Source of the DNA: Meghimatium bilineatum
Taxonomy: Eukaryota; Mollusca; Gastropoda; Stylommatophora; Philomycidae
Direction of reading: 5' to 3'
Length of the DNA stretch: 64,000 nucleotides
Assembly: GCA_034231615.1 (NCBI GenBank)
Contig: CM067298.1
Coordinates: 26,058,528 to 26,122,527 of the forward strand
The notes under the pieces are model-generated. The model worked only from the letters and a program-made list of their open reading frames with translations, was not told where the DNA came from and searched no databases. Numbering within the stretch: the first letter of the stretch is position 1; each line of letters begins with the position of its first letter. The position numbers and the translations under genes were made by a program. Shown here piece by piece: positions 1-12,300 of the stretch.

Positions 1-162
1 TCTGCATGTGGAGCGTATAATAATGGTGTCTGCATATTCAATAACGTAAATAACTATATTTTATACATATAACCTACTTTATAGCTCTGTATACAGGATC
101 ACAAGGTGTAATTGCTTAATATCACTCTTTGTCATCATTCCCAAAGCCGCGATTGCTTCGCG

Positions 163-305
163 GAATTGAGCTTCTTATTTTGCGCTCGCTCTCAAACTCC
201 TACTGGTTCGCGTTGTAGCTCACTGAAAAGAGTGCGTTTTCACGGATTACAGCTTGACTGTGATATCTGAGTAGTTTGATATACAGCATGGCTTTGGGCA
301 CTACG
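163..305 (-). mobile_element. SINE A fragment, diverged
   Basis: The order GCTCGCTCTCAAACTCCT, then TGATATCTGAG, then CAGCATGGCTTTGGGCA matches the 3' half of SINE A reversed. Confidence 0.55.
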
Positions 306-821
306 GCATGTGATTTGTGACATGACGAAATGTGTCAGTCGTATAGATAAGCAGCAGTTAAAGTTATATTACATTCCTGTAAGTTTTCTTTAAATGTGTG
401 TGTTATACTGGTGAAAATTATATACAGAAAGATAATTATTATTGTTATACTAAAATTCAGATAATGGAAAGAACATATATTATCAAAGTAGTGTTCATTT
501 ACCCTACGATATGATATGGCCTGGACACAGCGATGGTTGGAGTATGGCTGATTACCTCAGGATCTCTATTACGATTTAGGCCCTACACTTGATGTACATA
601 TTTCAGGAGCAACTTATACTTCGGTACCGGAAACAAGAATGTGCGAACGCGGAATATGAATACAGACAAGGAAATGGGGTCACGGGTACAAGATGCCATG
701 AACCATAGTGTATGCCCATGGATGAGAACGATCCTACTTATAATAAAGACAATGAAACAATGATTGCAAATAGAATAGCGATAATATTATTAAGAAAATA
801 CAGCACAGTGCACAGGGATGT
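306..821. other. no gene recognised
   Basis: AT-rich sequence without a convincing coding frame or repeat match in the window. Confidence 0.5.
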
Positions 822-825
822 CCAT

Positions 826-1020
826 CATCATCATCAAGTACCGTCTCCGCAACGAAGGTAGACTGCAATAGATTTCCAACATCCCCTGTCTCTTGTTTTG
901 GTGGTGCACTCTAAACCTATAATCTGTTCATCTTGTGATGTTACTCTCCCACTTGTATCTCTGCATACTTCTTGCTCGCATCCCTTGGACTTTACTCTCA
1001 AGTAAGGTCTTCAATGGGTG
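826..1020 (-). pseudogene. LINE 3' end (family with GATGATGA tail)
   Basis: Reverse complement of the 3' end at 5476-5655: the same GGACTTTACTCTCAAGTAAGG, GTCTCTTGTTTTGGTGGTGC and CGTCTCCGCAACGAAGG blocks, ending in a TCATCATCATCA tail. Confidence 0.75.
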
Positions 1021-1415
1021 CGAGTTTTAGACAATAAACAAACTGGAAAGTGGGAAATTAGAGGCAACAGAGATGTGGTTCTACAGAAGAATGCTGAGAA
1101 TACCATGGGCTGCCAGAAAAACTAATGTAGAGGTGTTGAAAGAGTCAAATGCGAAACGGACCTTAATCAACAATATAAGAAAAAGACAATCGTTTTTTTT
1201 GCCACTTCATGAGACAAGCAGGTTTAGAGAACATAGTCACAACATGCAAAATTAAAGGCAACAGAGACAGAGGGCGACAACGTGAGAAAATATTAGACAG
1301 CTTGACAACCTGGCACGGCAAGGAAACAACAACGACTTTGATAAATAATACTGTGGACAGAGAGCTGTGGAGAGCCATGACCGCCTACGCCAGCCGGCAT
1401 GGCACCTGATGATGA
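1021..1415 (+). pseudogene. LINE 3' end (family with RHGT terminus)
   Basis: Frames with [35 protein letters not shown] and MTAYASRHGT, then GATGATGATGA. It is the post-reverse-transcriptase C terminus of a LINE. One frameshift near 1200. The same family recurs at 19757-20165 (-), 34205-34690 (+) and inside foldback copy 1. Confidence 0.8.
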
Positions 1416-1810
1416 TGAAGGTATTCAATAAGGTGTCATGTCTTTTAATATTTCCAAAATATTTTGTGTGCTTGATTTAAAAAAATAAAATAATTCTTTC
1501 TTCATATTAAGTGTTGTTAGTACCACTTTCTTAGTTTTCTTCTCTTTCCATGATGTTCTCCCTATTCTTCTGTATATCCACATGTCAAAGGCATTAATTA
1601 TGTCTTCCAATGTTTGTTTATTGTCCATGTTTCAGGGCTATACATTAATATAGAATAGATGTAGCCTTTTATAATTCTAATTTTTAGCTTGTTTGCAATT
1701 TGCTTAGATTTTAATATTTTCCCCATGTCATTGAAAGTAATTGTAGCCATTCCCATTCTCCTTTTTAAGCCCAGGTCTGTGGATATAGTTTTAAAGACAT
1801 AATATAGAAA
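1416..1810 (-). pseudogene. LINE C-terminal fragment
   Basis: Minus-strand frames YSILMYSPETWTINK, FDMWIYRRIGRTSWKEKK and TTLNMKKEL match 5221-5655 (YGSETWRLNKQLEDKIDAFE). Decayed. Confidence 0.75.
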
Positions 1811-2665
1811 AATACGTTTGATGGGCCATATAACCAAAATACTACTCAAGGCAAAACATGGCAGAATTAAAAATAAGATACACACTGATGTCAGTGATCA
1901 ACAACTCGGGTTTAGGAAAAACAAAGGAACCAGAGAAACTATAATTAGTATCCGACTATTGATATATAAATATGTAGAAGTTAAAAATCTATATTTGCTT
2001 CATAGACTACAGTAAGGTCTTTGATAGAGTCCAACATGAAAAATTAATATAATTTCTTCAAGAAATAGGCATAGATGGAAAATACATCAGATTGATTAGA
2101 AATATATATTGGGAACAGACTGCATCAATAAGGAATGAAAACAGCTACCAACCATAGGCCCCTACATAGAAATAAGAAGAGGGTTAAATGAATGATGTAT
2201 TTGATCACCAAGCCTATTTAATATCTACATAGAGAATATCTTTAAACATATAGAAGGAATGTCAGGACTCAAGATCAGTGGAAAAATAGCAACCTGAGAT
2301 ATACAAGTGATACTGTTCTTTTAGCAGAAAGTGAACAAGAACTACAAAAACTAATAGATCAAGTCAATAAATATGGACTAAAAATATGAATAAGCATCCA
2401 AAAAACAAAAACCATGATAATCATCAAAGTCACAAAAGAACAGGTGCTAAACATAAAAATACATGGAGAGAAACTGCAACAAGTAAAACTTTATTAATAT
2501 CTTGGACACATAATCACAAATAATGGCAGATGTGAAACATAAGTTCAAAGGAGAATAGGAATGACTAAATGTACTTTCAATGACATATGGAATATATTAA
2601 CATCTAAACAAATTACAAACACGCCAAAAATGAGAATTATAAAATGCTACTATATATCTATCTTT
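1811..2665 (+). pseudogene. LINE reverse-transcriptase domain, heavily broken
   Basis: Frames with QQLGFRKNKGTRETI, DYSKVFDRVQHEKLI, LFNIYIENIF and TKCTFNDIWNILTSKQ: reverse-transcriptase blocks 2 to 6 and the following region. Many stops. Same family as 5221-5655. Confidence 0.8.
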
Positions 2666-2979
2666 TCGCTAAACCCTTTGTTGCCTTTTAGCATCACGGG
2701 TAGGAGTGTTAGAAATGGCGAAGTGACAGCTGTGTTATTTCTTATGACCAGAAATGGAAGTCCAGTTCAATGTTTTAGGATTATTCGCATGGAATATGTG
2801 GTTTATTTCTGTATGTGTTAATTAGAGATCGAGGAGTAGCTATGTGAATTTCCTGATACAAAACTGAGACAGGATTAGCAAACTGTCAGTGAGAGCACAA
2901 TGGCTCGTAATAAAATTGAGAATTTTCTGAAATTGCTACATCTATTCTATATTTAGTAATTCTATATTTACTTACGAAA

Positions 2980-4590
2980 TAAAAAATGCAGCAAAAACCA
3001 CTCAAGACGAGGAACAAAACAGACTCATCTACGCACTTTTAGACAAAGAAGTTTAAACAAGCACTAGAAAGTACATACACAATAATATAAACAACTTAAC
3101 ATTGGAAGCTGAATCGGCATCAAAATACGACAACAGCAAGATACTCCACCACAAAACCAAACAACTGTGCGACCAGCCACAAACGCCTCTATTAAAGACA
3201 AAAATGGCAAAGTTCTAACAACTGAATAACAAAAGCAAAGATGGGCCTAACATTTTCAAGATCTTCTTAACAGAGCACCATCCCAATCTACTTCTAATCT
3301 AGAGGAAGAGGAGACAATGCCACAATTAGAAGCTTCGATAAGAAATTTCACCCTTGAAGAGGTAATACAAATCATGAAGAAATTACAAAACAATAAAGCA
3401 GCAGGTCAAGATGACATCACAAGTGAAACGTTAAAAGCAGCAAATGATATTACCTTATCCTTTTTAATGGATATTTTCAATATGATTTGGAAAAACGAAT
3501 GCCACCCCAAAAATAGAAAAATGGTATCATTATCAAACTACCAAATTAAAAGGAGACCTAACAAACTGTGATAACTTGAGGCGAATCACACTGCTATCTG
3601 CACCTGGTAAAATTCTTTGTAATATGATGCTTGCAAGAGTAAAGTAAAGACATCATTAGACAAAAGACTTAGAGAAGAGCAGGCAGGCTTTAGACCAGGA
3701 CGCTCCTGACTCAATCATTTATTCACTCTTAGAACAATAATTGAAGAGTGTTTAGAATTTAGATATAATCTCATAATAAACGTTGTTGATTTTCAAAAAA
3801 GCCTTCGACAACACACATCAACCATCGCTTTGGGCAATTGAAAAAATACATGGATTTCAAAACAAATATATAAATGTGATAAAACGATTATATACAAACT
3901 CAAAATGCTGTGTTAGAACAGAAAAAGGCAATTCAGAATGGTTCCCTGTGATTACTGGTATTAAACAAGGCTGCCCTATGTCACCATCATAGCTATTTAA
4001 TATCGCAATTGATTGGGTTATGATAAAAAGCACATCTAAAGTAAATTTAGGAATTAAATGGATAAATAAAACAACATTAGAAGACCTTAAATTTGGCGAT
4101 GATCTTGTACTATTAAGTGAAAACCATCAAGATGCACAAACAAAAACTGAAAAAAATTGTTTAAATAGCCAACAACTTGAAAAAGTACACAAATTTCCCT
4201 ATCTAGGAAAAAACAAGTTTCGAGAACAAATGTCTTCGTTGGATAACTAACACCCATTGGAGTGAATTCAAATCAAATGATAAAATCAGAGAAGAGACAC
4301 ACCAAACTTTCATCACAAATGTCATCAGAAAATGCCGTTGGTCCTACATCGGGCATGTCCTACGCGCAGACATCAACATAATACACCACCAATCTCTTGA
4401 ATGGATACCCACAGGCAAAAGAGACAGGCTAGACCAAAAGAAATACTCAGAAGAACAATACCTGGGAAAAATAAAACAATCAATAAAATAGACCTACTAT
4501 TCAAGAACTGCACGAAATAGCTTTAAGCAGACAGAATTAGAGAGATCTGACCTCTGCCCTAACTTTAGCGCTAAAGGAAAATGAATAAAT
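2980..4590 (+). pseudogene. LINE (second family), reverse transcriptase to 3' end, broken
   Basis: Blocks EVIQIMKKLQNNKAAGQDDI, KAFDNTHQPSLWAIEKIHGF, VITGIKQGCPMSPS, LFNIAIDWVM and LKFGDDLVLLSE. The catalytic motif reads GDD instead of FADD. Downstream, WSYIGHVLR and LEWIPTGKRDR are the C-terminal module. Several stops and frameshifts. Confidence 0.82.
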
Positions 4591-4765
4591 GACATTCTAT
4601 ATTAATGTATGGCTGAGAAACATGGACAATAAACAAACAATTGGAGGACAGAATTGATACCTTTGAGAAGTGGATATAGGCCTATAGAAGAATAGTGAGT
4701 TCATAGAAAGAGAAGAAAACAAACAAACTGGTTTTAACAACACTTAATATCAGAAGAACCATTCT
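4591..4765 (+). pseudogene. short LINE C-terminal fragment
   Basis: Repeats the start of 5221-5655 (CTATATTAATGTATGGCT, AACATGGACAATAAACAA, AGAAGAATAG) and stops abruptly. Confidence 0.65.
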
Positions 4766-5220
4766 CATTTCTGGAAGTGATTTATTCTTCTGTTGTAGCA
4801 TATCCACGTAAAAACAGAATCCCTTGTTCTGCTATATCGAGATAGTATTAGCTGTCTTTTGGGTTGTTGACTTTTTAAATAGTTTGATAAGGGTCCTATT
4901 TTCATGGTAGATGATTTGTTGGTCTGTGCAATGTAATTTCTTGGTCGGTGTAACCCATAACAACATGTGTTGCTTTATCTTTTGCTAGGTAATCTGCCTT
5001 TCCATTTCATGTAGGCCTATATAATAACCAAAGATTAAGAGGATATCTTACAAAAAAAAAACTAACAAAAAAAAACCAAACAATTACAGCAGTAACACAA
5101 ATGGGAAGTGATATGACTTAAGGTTAAGATAAAACTTAGTGTTTGCACTTATTTATTAGCATTTTAGTATAGCCTATGCGAAAGTAACATTTTATTATTT
5201 AAACCTTAAGTACGAGTATT

Positions 5221-5655
5221 AAAATGCTACATCTATTCCATATTAATGTATGGCTCAGAAACATGGAGACTAAATAAACAATTAGAAGACAAAATTGATG
5301 CCTTTGAGATGTGGGTATATAGAAGAATAGGGAGAACGTCATGGAAAGAGAAGAAAACAAATAAAGAGGTGCTAAAGACACTTAATATGAAGAAAGAACT
5401 ACTAAGAGAAATAAAGATCAGGCAAATAAAATACTTTGGACACATTAAAAGACATGACACCCTATTGAAGACCTTACTTGAGGGTAAAGTCAAAGGGAAG
5501 CGAGCAAGAGGTAGGCAGAAATACAAGTGGGAGAGTAACATTACACGATGGACAGGTTACAGTCTAGCAGAGTGCACCACCAAGACAAGAGACAGGAGAT
5601 GTTGGAGATACGTTGCAGCCAACCTTCGTTGCGGAGACGGCACTTGATGATGATG
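5221..5655 (+). pseudogene. LINE C-terminal region and 3' tail, open frame
   Basis: A 133-codon open frame: MYGSETWRLNKQLEDKIDAF, VYRRIGRTSWKEKKTN, KYFGHIKRHDTLLKTLLEGK, CWRYVAANLRCGDGT, then TGATGATGATGA. 5'-truncated insertion, the least decayed copy of its family here. The tail style is that of RTE-like LINEs. Confidence 0.85.
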
Positions 5656-6238
5656 ATAAGTATTATACTTTTTTCGAGGTATTGCACAGTAGGATGATAT
5701 CAACTGAAGCACTACCGTTTTTGAATTCTCACTTCTTGTCGGACTTCTTTCAAGTCTCGTACTTTATTGCTTTCAATGGGCTGTAGGATTAAACATTGCA
5801 TCACTATTTGTTGATTTGTTACAATTTGTTCAAATTGGCGTGTTTTTATTTTAGAGCCGATGCTAATGACAAGTTATTCACTGATCTTTTTATGAAACAA
5901 TTAAATAAGTCAAGAATAAGGGGGAAAAATTTCATTTTTTGATGTCGAAAAATCCCAGATCTGGGGGAAAAAACAAATAAACGTTATAAGACTGGGGTAG
6001 TGTATGGAAAAATAATACGAAGTATGAAGTTGCAAAGTTCACAAAACAAGCTCAATCACACACAAATATAGTTGCCAAAAGTCTTTATAAATAACAATAC
6101 AAGACGGTGTAGGACAAACAATAAAACGAATCCACGTTTCATTAAACAAAGTAATCGAGTTAAAAAAAATTGCTTTCTGTTTCAAAGTTTACATTTTGTC
6201 AGCCAGGTTACAGCTTTTAAAGTACACAATTAAACAAT
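5656..6238. other. region upstream of PMS1 start, no gene
   Basis: This should hold the PMS1 promoter and 5' UTR. I see no diagnostic TATA box or initiator and cannot place the transcription start. Confidence 0.5.
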
Positions 6239-6385
6239 ATGGCGGGACCGTCGCTAGTAGAACTCCCACCTTCTACTGTTAGATTGATTGGAAGTGGCCA
6301 AGTTATCACCAGTGTTTATAGTGTTGTAAAAGAGCTTGTCGAGAACTCGTTTGATGCTGGATGCACATCACTTGATATTAAACTG
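6239..6385 (+). CDS. PMS1: PMS1 exon 1 (start codon, ATPase motif I)
   Basis: Encodes residues 1-49. It contains [11 protein letters not shown], the GHKL motif I whose Glu activates water and whose Asn binds Mg. The ATG context is favourable (A at -3, G at +4). The exon ends in phase 0 before GTATTT. Confidence 0.95.
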
Positions 6386-9300
6386 GTATTTTAACATAAA
6401 TAAACTATCTATCAATTCTATATGCTGTTTTTCCTAGTTTGCCTTGCTCTATAAATATAAATAACCAAATGGTCGGAGGGTGTCCGACAAAGTGGAGGGT
6501 GCCGCAGTAACCGAATGAACAAATAGTAAAGCAAAATTAATTAAACAGGTTACTAAAAACACTTACCTTGCCTATGAATAAAAATATATAAAAAAGTATA
6601 TATAAAAAACATACAATAAAACTAAACAGGACAATTCTCCACGTATCGGCTCAAATGGAACTTTTTTCAAGAGACAAACAACACTCAGTAAACAAAATAT
6701 TAAACAAAATAGATCACTTAGATTTCATAAAGCCACGTCTCCATGACGCAGGAATAAAAACGCATCCAGTAAAGAGAAAATGCGTGCATTCATTATAAAC
6801 AAACTGGAAAGTGGGAAACTAGAGGCAATATAGAAGTGGTTGGGGTGTTTATAATGAATGCAAGAATAATATAAGAAAAAGACCCCTTTTGTCACTTTAT
6901 TAGACAGGTAGGTTTTAAGAACATAGTCACAACAGGCAAGACTGAAGGGAACAGAGACAGATGGGGACAACGTGAGAAAATATTAGTTTGACAACCTAGC
7001 TAGGCATGGAAACAACAACGATCCTGATAACAATACTGTGGACAGAGAGCCATGGTCGCCTACGCCAACCAGAATGGCATATGATAATTATTGATGAGTA
7101 ATGATGAGGTGGTGTGGTGGTGAGGTGAGTGGGTTTGGGGAAGGAAGGATACAAGAAGAATCATCATTTGAAAACGCATGGAATGAATGTGAAACCAAAT
7201 ATAGACATAAACATATATATATATATATACAACTACACCTAAACATACATATAAATGTATACACACACCAAGAGTTAATAAATTATACAATTACTTTGGG
7301 CCACACATTTGTATGTATACATATGCAGTTGTTATAGCATTATCTTTATGTGAACGAACGTTTATATTTTCATTAATATATGTGTATGTTTTTATGTGTG
7401 CGAATGTTCATGTTATTGTTTATATTTATGTGAGAAAGTGTTTATGTGGATGCATGTTCAAGAAATAAATATATAACAAAATGGATACAGATGTGTGAAG
7501 GATATCCACACAAAATGCACAGGCATGTAAATGTATCCACACATAGGAAAGGGCTCATACCAGAATAGGCATACATATTGACACAGAATGGAGATACGTG
7601 CATTAACATAAACAAGCGCTCACATAAATACATATATATATATATACATAAATATGAAAATGCATCCACATAAACACTTTCTTACATAAATAAAAACAAT
7701 AACATGAACATTCGCACACATAGAAACATATACATATATTGATATAAATATAAATGTTCGTTCACATAAAAATAATGCTATAACAACTGCATATGTATAC
7801 ATACAAATGTGTGGCCCAAAGTAATTGTGTAATTTATTAACTTGTGGTGTGTTATATGTATGTTTAGGTGTGGTTGTATATATATGTTTATGTCTATATT
7901 TGATTTCACATTCATTCCAAGCGTTTTCAAATGATGATTCTTCTTGTATCCTTCCTTCCTTCCCCAAACCCACTCACCACACAACCTCATCATTACTCAT
8001 CAATAATTATCATATGCCATTCTGGTTGGCGTATGCGACCATGGCTCTCTGTCCACAGTATTGTTATCAGGATCGTTATTGTTTCCATGCCTAGCTAGGT
8101 TATCAAACTAATATTTTCTCACGTTGTCCCCATCTGTCTCTGTTCCCTTCAGTCTTACCTGTTGTGACTATGTTCTTAAAACCTACCTGTCTGATAAAGT
8201 GACAAAAGGGGTCTTTTTCTTATATTATTATTGCATTCATTATAAACACCCCAACCACTTCTATATTGCCTCTAGTTTCCCACTTTCCAGTTTGTTTATA
8301 ATGAATGCACATATTTTCTCTTTTACTGGATGCGTTTTTATTCCTGCGTTGTGGAGACGTGGCTTTATGAAATCTAAGTGATCTATTTTGTTTATTATTT
8401 TGTTTACTGTTGTTTGTCTCTTGAAAAAGGTTCCATTTGAGCCGATACATGGAGAATTGTCCTGTTTAGTTTTATTGTATGTTTTTTTATATATACTTTT
8501 TAATATATTTTTTATTCATAGGCAAGGTAAGTGTTTTTAGTAACCTGTTTAATTAATTTTGCTTTACTATTTGCCTTGTTCTAGTCTTGCCCTTGCGGCG
8601 AAAGGGCTGGATGAGTTCTCTGAAGATGGCCTTCTTGTGTGCTGTTTGTAAGCTTATTCCTGTGACTTCTTTGATTTCTGTGATCCATATTTAATTTATT
8701 TTACATGGTCTGCCTCTGGATTTATATCCGTGATGACTATGAGTCATGGCCATTTGTGGCATGCTACCAGTTGGTAGTCTGGAACTGAGTGGAAGTGTGT
8801 GAAAACCACTTGATCTGTTGTCTTTTGATATGTTCCAATAACTGGTATTATTTTGGTTATCTGTCTAATCATTAGACTAATGTTATAGTTTCTAATTATA
8901 TCTCTGAATGACCCTCCAAGTATTCTTTGTAGACATGTCATTTCTGCTGTCACTATTTTTCTTTTATCTTGTGCTGTGGATCTTTTATCTTGTACAATGG
9001 ATGTGGTCCAGGTTTGGCACTGGTAGCACAGTGATGGAATAATAGTTGTCTTGTATAATGCAACTTTAGTGTCTATGTTTACATTATTGTTCTTGAAAAT
9101 ACATGTCATCTGTCCTAGGATCTGGTATGTTTTGTTGCATCTATTTTGTATCTCTTTACTGTTTTTCCCTTCACCTGATATAATGCTTCCTAAGTAAGTG
9201 AACTCATTTACCTGTTTAACCTTAGGCACACTGTGTTTACAATTACACAATTTCTCTGTGCCGCGGAATTAGTTTTTGGAAATGTTATGCAATCGTCGGT

Positions 9301-12300
9301 CTCTGTTTTGAAATCGCGATAACTTTTTTGTTGTTACAGATATTTAAATAATATTGCACATATAAATAATTAAATTCTGCATATATTAGTGTAAGTTTTG
9401 TTTGTGTGTGTGTGATACGAGACGTGTGAGATAGTGATAAAGACAGATTTAGACCTATCTAGATCTAGGCGTACCATATTTTTGATCGATCGACAGCCGT
9501 GAAATTTGTTGACTGTTATATATTTTACATAATGGAAGTCTCATGGTATATTTTAAATAATGAATTTGAAGAACTTATCTCTCAAGTTTTTCACTTTTCC
9601 ATTTGAATAAATGATTTTTTGGACACTTTTGCACCTGTTCTTACTTTACTTTGGCTATTAGCATAAATGCCCTTGCATATATTGATTAAATGTTCTGGTA
9701 CTCCGTACATTGATAGTGTTTTCCATAGTTGTTGTCTGTGTCTGCTCTGTCGAAAGCCTTTTTGTTATAAAAAGTAGAGGGGATAGAACACACGATATAG
9801 AACAAATAAACACTGGAAAGTGGAATTTTAAATTGATGTAGATTAAATTAAATCATCTGAAGACAAGTAGTGAATAGTCAGAGTAGTAGTAGTAATAGTC
9901 TAGTAGTAGATAGGACCCATAATTCCTAAGTTAGAGTAAGACCTTCTTTAACTCTAGTCTAATGAAGCTGTCGTGTACTTCAATTCAAGTATTTAAGAAC
10001 TGACGTCATTGCAGACCTATAGTTCTCAGTCTCAGCAGCCTACATTTGATCCCAAATTCCTTCAGTCTCTAATTACAATGTTACACTGCAGTGTAATTAA
10101 AACTGTTTGATCAGTCCAGTGAATTCTCATTATCCCTTGGGCAATCCAGTATTTCTTTCAAGATCTCACCTCTGTCCATATTCAAAGTGCTCGCCACAAT
10201 GGGATGTGTTATGTGTATCTTCAGTGATTAGCAAAACTTTATTACCATGTTTCTGGATTTACCTGCTGATTTCAGTTGTTCATTTTTGTGTTTCTAGATG
10301 TTTTCTACCTATGGCTAATGTCTTTTCATTAAAATGTCAGTTTTGTTGTTTTTAGTGATTTATAAAACTTAATTTCTCAGTGTCTTTACTGTTAGCCCAC
10401 TGTATGATGAATGGCAGACTGGAATCTTATCACTGTAATCGTTTTCTTGTCCTGTTGTAATATATTTAAAAGTATCTAAAAAGTTGAGGTTTTATGTGTT
10501 TATTGTCACGGTGGGTGGGTTTAAGTTATGGTTTTGGCTACCCTCCAGAGAAAAACAATTAATTTGTATTTTTAATTATGTTTTATTTCATTTTTAACTA
10601 TCAAATATATGTTTTTTTCTTACAACATTTTTCAATTTATACTTTAAATGTCTTTACTTTAAAACAAGAAAAATAATTATTAAACACATTTTAAAAATGT
10701 GAAAACAAAAAGTATCTTGAAGTGTGTCACAGTTATCAAGATATTTTTTGACAACAACTGTTCTGATACTTTCCATGATCCACTACAATTGTGGACTGCA
10801 AATTATGCAAAATCATGGATATTTGTTTAAGCATACCGGGTATATTTTGTTTATACATGTAACATTTCATTTAATTCAACAAGGAAGACTATGGTCTACA
10901 AAAGATAGAAGTATGTGACAATGGATGTGGTATTAAAATGATGGATGTCCCATATGTGGCCAAAAGACACTACACTTCTAAGTTGGTTACTACTGATGAT
11001 TTACAGTCTTTGGAAACATATGGTTTTAGGGGTGAAGCACTTGGTATGTATAGTTGTTTTTCCAGATTAGTATCTTTTCTTATAAACCTGAGGCAAATAT
11101 TACTGTTTAAAAATATTATATCTATTCTATTGATTGAATAATATTAAAATACACATTTATATGAACCAGTTAGTTAGTTAATCATCTGATCATCATCATT
11201 GCACTCCGGACAAATTCATAGGTGCTCTGATCTCTCCCTGAATGTATCCGCCATTACACCTCTGCTGACAGTTCTGGTTCTATGTTGATTGACCATCATT
11301 CTTCTGTTCCCCTCTGGCGACCCCACTTTTCAAACTCTGTTCCTTAACTCTAGCCATTGAATAAGAATCAACATCAATGTCAAGTTCACTTTCACATTTT
11401 GTCTCCTGTAGGGAATTAAACACATCTGCCCAGTCCATTGCTGCTCCCAGGGTTTAACAACAGCTCCTAACGCCAGCAAATCAGCTCTCTCATTGTCCCG
11501 AACGCCAACATGCCCAGGCACGAAAATTACAGCTAAGAGAAGAACAGGCTGGTTTGCTACATAATAGAACCTGTACAGACCATAGTAATTCTATGTATAA
11601 TAGAACATAGTTTAGAACAGAATCCACCTTTGTATATAGGTTTTGTGGACTACGAAAAGACATTTGAGTTTCCACAGATAGATTCACTGTGGAAGCTATT
11701 AAAGTTGTTGTCGCCAAGTTTGCAAATCTGATAGAAAAAAAAAAATACACAAGAATGAAATGTAGTTCTCCATTCAGGATTTATTGCATACCATATTTAT
11801 ATAAGAATCAGGTATGACATGAATGTCTCTTGTCACCATTTGTTTTTTGTTAGCTATAGATTATTTTATGAAATCAACAATAGCGAATAACAGATTTGAA
11901 ATCCAATGGACTGTGATGATATTACTAGAGTACCTGGATTTCGCAGACAACTTTACTTTACTTCTCCACAACTACACTCAGATGAAAGAAAAGATTAACA
12001 TTTTAAATGATATTTCACATTAAATATGCCAGAATATACAGTATGACACCATATGCCTTTATTTTCTGAGATTATTTATCTGGTGTCTTTTTTTTCTGAG
12101 GTTGGACTGACCTAGGAGCTGTAGTGGAAAAAAAGACAGTAATGGAATGCAAACCGTAAACCACTTGGTTATAAAACCAGTGCAATGGCTGCTCCCATTT
12201 ATGCCAGATGTTACATATAAAATATCTTCTTCTTCTTCAGCGTTCATTCTCAAACTCCCACTGGATATCTCTTGTATCAGGACCATGGTCCTATTAGATT

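Larger units (their letters stand above)
6451..8569 (-). mobile_element. foldback element copy 1, 2.1 kb with about 0.93-kb inverted arms
   Basis: Arms at about 6524-7455 and 7660-8569 are inverted copies around a loop of about 200 bp (7456-7659). A 73-bp leader sits at the left end only. Imperfect 13-bp target duplications (TTTGCCTTGCTCT and TTTGCCTTGTTCT, one mismatch) flank it at 6438-6450 and 8570-8582. Each arm carries a LINE 3'-end fragment (6800-7085 and its mirror near 8020-8300). No credible transposase or reverse transcriptase is encoded. The strand is inferred by taking the leader as the 3' end. It lies in PMS1 intron 1. Confidence 0.75.

Noticed and set aside
7060-8100. Several open frames of 70-117 codons in both strands of the foldback element
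   Set aside because: They are AT-rich, low-complexity frames mirrored between the arms, with no family signature.
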